From Acidobacteriota bacterium (GTDB taxonomy: Bacteria > Acidobacteriota > Blastocatellia > Pyrinomonadales > Pyrinomonadaceae), in the NCBI GenBank assembly GCA_023389035.1, contig JAEWFC010000008.1:1-56426 (forward strand): a stretch of DNA of 56,426 nucleotides. Reading direction: 5' to 3'. Shown in pieces: positions 51,448 to 56,426 of this stretch. Every line of letters begins with the position of its first letter. The first letter of the stretch is position 1. Position numbers and translations under genes: made by a program. The notes beneath the pieces are model-generated. The model made no database searches. It was not told where the DNA came from and was given only the letters and a program-made list of their open reading frames with translations.

Positions 51448-54400
51448 GCGGCGACCTTCCCGAACAACAGCTCGGCGGGTTCCATACGTTTGCTTATCAA
51501 CGCTTCGGCCTCGATCTCGGCATGGCTCAGCACCGACCGAAGCTGGCCTAAGTAGGCCTCGCGGAACGATGTTTCCGCCGGTTCATTCTTATACCCAACT
51601 TCCATTCTCAAGCGTTCCGCAGCCGCCGAAAGGCGTGCCGCCCGCTGCATTTCGCCCTTCGCAGTCGAGATCGCCGCAAAACCGTCCATCGAATGTGACA
51701 GCGTGATCTTGTTACCGATCTCGATCGCGATCTCGGCAGCCTCGGTAAAGTGGTCGAGGGCTGACGCGTGATCGCCCACTGCGAACGCCGCGGTTGCCAA
51801 ATTGTTGAGTGAATCGCCGAGAGCGACCCGCCGGTCCAGCCTTCGAAACAGCGATGCCGCCTCCTCGAGCATTGGCCGTGCCTCGTTGTGGCGGTTTTCA
51901 ACGCGACAAAGATCGCCGAGAAAACTCAGCGACATCGCGACGCCAAAATCATCCTCAAGCTCGCGGCTGATAGAAAGCCCTCGATCGAAGTGCGAGCGTG
52001 CTGCCTGCAGATCGTCCTGCTGCATCGCAACCAGCCCGAGCCCGCGGTTTGACGCGGCCACTCCGTGCAGGTCGCCGGCCTCTTCGCTGACCTTCAGACC
52101 CTGCGAATATGCATCGCGGGAAACACCGTGATCACCGCGAAAACGCGACGAAAGCCCCAGTCCGCTGTATATCTTGAACCTGGTGGAAGATGGTGAATCA
52201 TCGGCAGCTTTCGCAGCTGCCCGCAGCCAGTTATAGCCCTCGGTGAGGTGGCCGTGAAGTACCCAGAAATTCCTAAGAGCCGCGGCGACTCTCACCGCGA
52301 ACGCGGGCTCCTTCTCCAGCGACCAACGCATAACCGCACGGATATTGTCGTGTTCGGTCTCAAGCCGTTCGAAGACCTTTCCCGGGTTTGCCGACTGTAT
52401 CTGCGGTTCGGCCAGTTCCGCCATTCGCGCGAAATATTCGGCGTGCCGTCGCCGCACTTCTTCGCCATCGCCGGCGCCTTCGAGAACCTCGTCGGCGAAA
52501 TCACGCACGACCTCCAGCATTCTCGATCTGGGCTCGCCCGCCCTGTTAGTGCGTTCAGTGATAAGGCTTTTTTCTGAAAGCGAAGCGATCAGGTCAAGAA
52601 TGTTCGGCCCACGGCGAGCATTTTCGCCTCCATCGATCTGACAGATAGCCTCGGCCGACTCGATCGAAAAGCCGCCGGCAAAAACGGAAAGCTGTTGAAA
52701 GATCGATCTCTCTGCCGGTGTCAGCAGTTCGTAGCTCCACGCGATCATGTCGTGGATGGTCCGGTGACGGTCGGGCAGATCTCTCGAACCGCCGCTCAGC
52801 AGTCCGAGGCGGTCGCTTAAGCGTTCGAGTATCGCTGCGGGCGAAAGAATTCTGACGCGTGCTGCGGCAAGTTCTATCGCAAGCGGCAGACCCTCTAGCC
52901 GGCTGCAAATCTCCGCTGCGGCGTAAGCGTTCTTTTCATCCAGGCGAAAATTCGGTTTAACCGCCACGGCACGCATCTCAAACAGCCGAACGGCCGCGTT
53001 CCGCATAATATCGTCAAGACTCACATCGATGCTTCCGGCGGGAAAACTAAGCGGCGGCACCGGGTATTCGTGCTCAAAGCTCAGCCGCAATATAGATCGG
53101 CTGGTGACAAGCATTTTCAGCCGCGTGGTTTCCGAAAGCAATGCTGAGATCTTGCCCGCCGCCGACAGTACCTGTTCAAAATTGTCGATCACCAGCAGCA
53201 GGTCTTTCCGTGCAAGGTGCTCGTAAACTGCCTTTTCTATCGGCTGGGCACTGCCTTCCTGTATCCCGAAAGGTTTTGCGAGTGCCGGGATCACCAGTTC
53301 CGGATCTGAGATCTCGGCAAGGTCCACGAAGTAGACGCCGTCCGTGAAATCCGCCAGCATCTCTTCGGCGACCGCGCGAGCAAGCCTGGTTTTTCCCGTG
53401 CCGCCGATACCTGTCAAGGTCACTAACCGCCGGTCCGCACGCAGCAGGCCGATCAGGTCATTCATCTCTTTTTCCCGGCCGATGATGGGGCTGAGAACGG
53501 TTGATAGATTGTTTGGCCGCAGATTGCGCTCGCGTATCTCCTGGCCGGTGACCATCCGTGGGGCAACGTCTGTTGTTGCGTTGGCAAATACCTGCGTTTG
53601 CTCGTCGGTTTTCTTAACGCCGTCAGTATCGTGTATTTCCTGACGCCGCGAGATCGTTTCCTCAAGAGTGTTCAGGTCGTTAAGCAGGTCTGCGGCATCG
53701 GCATAGCGGTTGACCGGCCGTTTTGCCAGCAGTTTTGAAATGACAGCATCAAGCTCAGGCGGAAACTTGTGATCGATGTCGGTAAGTGGCTTGTGCTCTG
53801 CGGTCAGTACTGACGCAAGCGTATCGGCCACGGTCTCACCGAAATACGGCAGATTGCCGGTGAGCATTTCATAGATCGTAACGCCGAGACTCCAGAGGTC
53901 CGTGCGGCCGTCGATCTCGAGCCCGCGGGCTTGTTCCGGCGACATATACGATGCCGTTCCGAGGATCATTCCGGGCCGAGTTAGTGATTGGTCTTCGGGC
54001 AGCAGCGCCGCTGCGACCTTTTTGGCCAGCCCGAAATCGAGTATTTTCGCACGCCCTCGACCGGTGACGATTATATTTGCCGGCTTAATGTCGCGATGGA
54101 TCAGGCCCGTGGCGTGGGCTTCGTGAAGGGCGTCTGCCACCTGCCGTGCGATATCGATCGTTTCCCTTACGCCGCGTGGGCAGCGCTTGATCATCGTCGA
54201 CAGCGGCTCACCCTCGACGTACTCCATTGCGATAAAGGGCGCCTCGGGGTTCGAGTTCACATCGTAGATAGTGCAGATGTTCGGGTGGTTCAATGAAGAG
54301 GCGACGCGTGCCTCGCGTATGAATCGGTCGAAATGGTCGCGGTCGTTGCAGAATTCGGGAGCGAGGAATTTCAGGGCTGCTTTCCTGTGCAGCCGTGTAT

Positions 54401-54485
54401 CGTCGGCAAGGAAAACGGTGCCCATACCGCCCGTTCCCAAAACGTGCAGCAGCTTGTATTGTTCGACGATCGCACCCGGTTCCAT
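51444..54485 (-). CDS. Soluble Ser/Thr kinase-ATPase-TPR signalling protein
   Basis: A 1013-residue three-part protein. The eukaryotic-like kinase (about 8-270) has GTGGMGTVFLADD, the Lys in ALKFL, HRDIKPANII and DFGLAKKV. A Pro/Thr-rich linker leads to an NTPase (about 330-600) with Walker A GIGGTGKTRLARA and Walker B LLLVIDNFEQV, as in AfsR/LuxR-type signalling proteins. The C-terminal half (about 690-980) is made of TPR-like helices. No transmembrane helix separates the domains, so it is cytosolic. Similar kinase-ATPase-TPR proteins are frequent in acidobacteria; targets are unknown. Convergent with the MgtE-like gene. Confidence 0.92.
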   Translation of the reverse strand: MEPGAIVEQYKLLHVLGTGGMGTVFLADDTRLHRKAALKFLAPEFCNDRDHFDRFIREARVASSLNHPNICTIYDVNSNPEAPFIAMEYVEGEPLSTMIKRCPRGVRETIDIARQVADALHEAHATGLIHRDIKPANIIVTGRGRAKILDFGLAKKVAAALLPEDQSLTRPGMILGTASYMSPEQARGLEIDGRTDLWSLGVTIYEMLTGNLPYFGETVADTLASVLTAEHKPLTDIDHKFPPELDAVISKLLAKRPVNRYADAADLLNDLNTLEETISRRQEIHDTDGVKKTDEQTQVFANATTDVAPRMVTGQEIRERNLRPNNLSTVLSPIIGREKEMNDLIGLLRADRRLVTLTGIGGTGKTRLARAVAEEMLADFTDGVYFVDLAEISDPELVIPALAKPFGIQEGSAQPIEKAVYEHLARKDLLLVIDNFEQVLSAAGKISALLSETTRLKMLVTSRSILRLSFEHEYPVPPLSFPAGSIDVSLDDIMRNAAVRLFEMRAVAVKPNFRLDEKNAYAAAEICSRLEGLPLAIELAAARVRILSPAAILERLSDRLGLLSGGSRDLPDRHRTIHDMIAWSYELLTPAERSIFQQLSVFAGGFSIESAEAICQIDGGENARRGPNILDLIASLSEKSLITERTNRAGEPRSRMLEVVRDFADEVLEGAGDGEEVRRRHAEYFARMAELAEPQIQSANPGKVFERLETEHDNIRAVMRWSLEKEPAFAVRVAAALRNFWVLHGHLTEGYNWLRAAAKAADDSPSSTRFKIYSGLGLSSRFRGDHGVSRDAYSQGLKVSEEAGDLHGVAASNRGLGLVAMQQDDLQAARSHFDRGLSISRELEDDFGVAMSLSFLGDLCRVENRHNEARPMLEEAASLFRRLDRRVALGDSLNNLATAAFAVGDHASALDHFTEAAEIAIEIGNKITLSHSMDGFAAISTAKGEMQRAARLSAAAERLRMEVGYKNEPAETSFREAYLGQLRSVLSHAEIEAEALISKRMEPAELLFGKVAA

Positions 54486-54610
54486 CGCTATTTCAATGTC
54501 GGACGATTATATCATTTAAGGTGCCCGTGTACGCCTCTTACAGGAAATTTCGATCAAAGCCGCCGCATGGCGAAACCGTACATTGAAAAATAGCGTATTG
54601 AACCAAAAGC

Positions 54611-54639
54611 TTGTAGCGAAATTCCCGATTTGATACGAT
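54611..54639 (+). promoter_or_regulatory. Promoter of the thiol-redox operon
   Basis: TTGTAG (54611-54616), a 17-bp spacer and TACGAT (54634-54639) precede the redoxin gene, with AGGAGA as Shine-Dalgarno sequence at 54658-54663. Confidence 0.55.
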
Positions 54640-54671
54640 TCTTAATTCTTAAGCAATAGGAGATTTGCCTG

Positions 54672-55292
54672 ATGAAACGCATAAATATCAGCGTCTTTGC
54701 TGCGATCGCGGTGTTCGCGATGCTTGCCTTTACACTCGCTCCGGTGCCGTCGTCCGCAGCCGCGGGAATTGAGATCGGTGCGACTTTGGAAGACTTCAAA
54801 CTCACTGGCACCGACGGTAAAGAACATTCACTAAACGGCCTGAAGGGCAGCAAGGGCACCGTCGTTATTTTCCTTTCTGCACAGTGCCCTGTGGTCAAGG
54901 GCTACGTCTCGCGTATCGATGAGATCGCCGCCGAATACAAAGCGAAAGGCATCAATTTCATTGGCATAAATTCGAACAGGCGAAATTTCGAATCACTCGA
55001 ATGGGTAACCCGTGATGCGGCCGAGCGTTACAAATTCCCTGTGCTGATCGATACCGGCAACGTAATAGCCGATAAGCTCGGAGCTACGGTGACGCCTGAG
55101 GTTTACTACTTCGATTCCAAGAACGTTTTGCTTTATAAGGGTGCGATCGATAACGACCGTGCGGGCAGTAATGTGACCGACCCCTATCTGAAAACGGCGT
55201 TCGATTCAGCTCTCTCCGGCAAGGCGATCGAAAGAACCGAGACCAAAGCTTTCGGCTGCGGCATCAAACGTGAAGGCGACGACGCGAAATGA
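54672..55292 (+). CDS. Secreted redoxin-domain protein
   Basis: An exported thioredoxin-fold protein of 206 residues. Signal peptide about 1-32 (ISVFAAIAVFAMLAFTLAPV). It has the AhpC/TSA-type sequence GATLEDFKLTGTDGKEHSLN and an active-site-like FLSAQCPVVKGYVSR with a single Cys where CxxC is usual, then GATVTPEVYYFDSK with the cis-Pro. A second Cys is near the C-terminus (FGCGIKRE). The role may be peroxide or thiol handling in the periplasm. Its stop overlaps the next ATG (ATGA), giving a two-gene operon with TlpA. Confidence 0.85.
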   Translation: MKRINISVFAAIAVFAMLAFTLAPVPSSAAAGIEIGATLEDFKLTGTDGKEHSLNGLKGSKGTVVIFLSAQCPVVKGYVSRIDEIAAEYKAKGINFIGINSNRRNFESLEWVTRDAAERYKFPVLIDTGNVIADKLGATVTPEVYYFDSKNVLLYKGAIDNDRAGSNVTDPYLKTAFDSALSGKAIERTETKAFGCGIKREGDDAK

Positions 55293-55837
55293 TCCTATCT
55301 AAGTCTATTGATCTAAGAAAAGCCATTCTCAGCGGGTGGCTTTTCGTTTTCGTTTTTGCGACGTCTGCTCTTGGCCAGACGGCTCCGGCCGGATCCAAAC
55401 CGGTGGTAAAGCAGATCAACGAGGTCGCACTAAAGCCTCTCTTGAAACCTCGCGGCCGCCCGTTGCTCGTTAATTTCTGGGCCACGTGGTGCGACCCGTG
55501 CCGCGACGAATTTCCCGACCTCGTAAAGCTCGATGCCGAATACAAAGGCAAGATCGATTTTATAACCGTCTCGCTGGATTTTCCCGAGGACCTAAATACC
55601 AAGGTGCCGCAATTTCTCTCGTCGATGAAGGCCTCGATGCCGACCTACCTGCTCGTGACACCCGACGAAACCGCCGCCATCAGCGGCGTCTATGAGGAAT
55701 GGCAAGGCGGCCTGCCCTTTACCATCCTCTACGACCAGCAAGGCAATCCGGCCTACGTCACCCAAAAGGTCGTCAAACTCGACCTTATTCGACCCGAGAT
55801 CGATAAGCTCCTACCAACCGCCGAACCAAAACAGTAG
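55289..55837 (+). CDS. TlpA-like periplasmic thiol:disulfide oxidoreductase
   Basis: A 182-residue exported TlpA/ResA-like protein. An N-terminal signal or anchor at about 10-30 (AILSGWLFVFVFATSAL) is followed by a thioredoxin domain with FWATWCDPCRDEFPDL (CDPC active site). The cis-Pro region is GGLPFTILYDQQG. It probably reduces disulfides in the periplasm, for example for cytochrome c assembly or the preceding redoxin protein. No ccm genes are seen here. Its start overlaps the redoxin stop. Confidence 0.9.
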   Translation: MILSKSIDLRKAILSGWLFVFVFATSALGQTAPAGSKPVVKQINEVALKPLLKPRGRPLLVNFWATWCDPCRDEFPDLVKLDAEYKGKIDFITVSLDFPEDLNTKVPQFLSSMKASMPTYLLVTPDETAAISGVYEEWQGGLPFTILYDQQGNPAYVTQKVVKLDLIRPEIDKLLPTAEPKQ

Positions 55838-56215
55838 CCTTGTCTTACCGACGCAGTCGGCGATTACCCGCGTCCTTTAGGGCGTGGTCATCGGCCGCAC
55901 AATTCCTAGGGCGTTTTAACGTCCTTGCTGCACTCCGGCTTCAGCATCAGATCTCCTCGAGTACGCCTCCCACGCCAAGCCCGTGCTCACGCCGTTCTGC
56001 ATTCGCGAGCCCTACTTTGCGAACTTAGCGTCTTTGCGTGAAATGGTGTTACAGGGTCTCCAAGCCCTTGCTCACGCGCGGGCTTCGGCACCCGGCCTTG
56101 CATATCGTGCAAATCGCGCATATCGCGCAATCTACCATCGGGATCGGCACCTCAAAGATCCATAATCTTCCGGGACCACCAACAGACGGCTCTTTGAAAA
56201 CTCGATCACTGATAG

Positions 56216-56291
56216 CGCGTCACCAAAATGCGGCACCAAAGATTGTTCACCAGCGGCACCAAAATGCTTCACCACTGTTACTGGTGACGCG
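56216..56291. repeat. CACCAAAATGC tandem inside an inverted repeat
   Basis: CACC words recur at 56221, 56234, 56248, 56257 and 56270 (spacing 13, 14, 9, 13), most followed by AAAATGC or AAAG. The group is framed by CGCGTCACC (56216-56224) and GGTGACGCG (56283-56291), a nine-base inverted repeat. No function is known. Confidence 0.6.
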
Positions 56292-56301
56292 GCATGACGG
56301 C

Positions 56302-56377
56302 AGCGGCTTTGCCGCTTTGGTGTGCGGAAAGGCTGTGCCTTTCCGTCAGGCTCTTAAAGATCCTGAGGCTACGCCTC
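56302..56377. repeat. Three consecutive triloop hairpins
   Basis: AGCGGC-TTT-GCCGCT (56302-56316), GGAAAGGC-TGT-GCCTTTCC (56326-56344) and GAGGC-TAC-GCCTC (56365-56377) are perfect stems with three-base loops. They share the architecture of the GTCGC-TAC-GCGAC hairpins of the REP-like elements near 15400-16200. Confidence 0.7.
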
Positions 56378-56426
56378 CAATTGGCATAAAGACTGGGCGG
56401 AGCTCTAAAATCTTTCGTAGTTTCAG

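Larger units (their letters stand above)
55838..56426. other. Repeat-rich intergenic region at the window edge
   Basis: About 590 bp with no supported gene. It contains short-period tandem words (CTTTGCGAA-CTTAGCGT-CTTTGCGTG near 56015-56045; GCATATCG-GCAAATCG-GCATATCG near 56099-56130), a CACCAAAATGC tandem, and three triloop hairpins. It looks like accumulated small repeats, not a coding segment. Confidence 0.6.

Noticed and set aside
1..56426. tRNA, rRNA, insertion sequence or prophage genes
   Set aside because: No tRNA T-arm-like motif in a plausible cloverleaf, no transposase or integrase motif and no phage structural gene were seen on either strand.

Overview
The window reads as a chromosome segment from a moderately GC-rich, Gram-negative bacterium, most likely an Acidobacteriota member of the Blastocatellia/Pyrinomonadaceae type. 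That placement is an inference. It rests on a vWA protein of the acidobacterial VWFA-related type, a soluble Ser/Thr kinase fused to an ATPase and TPR region, secreted M1 and M28 peptidases, a one-chain E1 alpha-beta 2-oxoacid dehydrogenase, and outer-membrane (TolC/RND) machinery. No rRNA, tRNA, CRISPR array, transposase or phage structural gene was recognised.

Layout. 1-279: three (plus one partial) palindromic repeat units with an exact 65-bp period, running into the promoter of an acetyltransferase. 280-4703: GNAT, radical SAM, TPR protein, secreted cyclophilin, secreted M1 peptidase. 4709-7468: a compact divergent cassette of a caspase-like His/Cys protein, a MerR-type regulator and a cytosolic vWA protein, with two operator palindromes each next to a -35 box; this is the best candidate for an undescribed system. 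7634-14477: fused E1 dehydrogenase, M28 peptidase, a winged-helix-like protein and a glycine-zipper envelope protein. 14644-16296: OsmC protein, a 21-bp tandem repeat, and an orphan gene bracketed by REP-like hairpin elements. 16297-19539: HEAT-cyclophilin fusion, a DUF6883/DUF4926 overlapping pair and a DUF4112 membrane protein. 19621-21387: peroxide-response block (thioredoxin-like protein, peroxiredoxin, PerR with a perfect Per box). 21461-26946: two envelope proteins, a GT-C glycosyltransferase, an ECF sigma factor and a VWFA protein. 26968-36266: SDR protein, then a TetR-RND-MFP-TolC efflux operon ending in a quinone oxidoreductase. 36492-41239: ElaB-like protein, a small tudor/zinc protein, a DEAD-box helicase and a compatible-solute ABC transporter. 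41339-47213: a secreted protein with an RBS hairpin and a CRP-type site upstream, then an N-formylglutamate amidohydrolase / HExxxH peptidase / ATP-grasp operon. 47234-55837: GMP synthase, lytic transglycosylase, soluble MgtE-like protein, kinase-ATPase-TPR protein and a two-gene thiol-redox operon. 55838-56426: intergenic DNA rich in short repeats and triloop hairpins.

Functional themes are envelope maintenance (peptidases, cyclophilins, efflux, lytic transglycosylase), oxidative and thiol stress (PerR, peroxiredoxin, OsmC, TlpA-like proteins) and signalling (kinase-ATPase-TPR, ECF sigma, vWA/MerR cassette). All calls come from reading the sequence and remembered family features; no database search or structure prediction was run.
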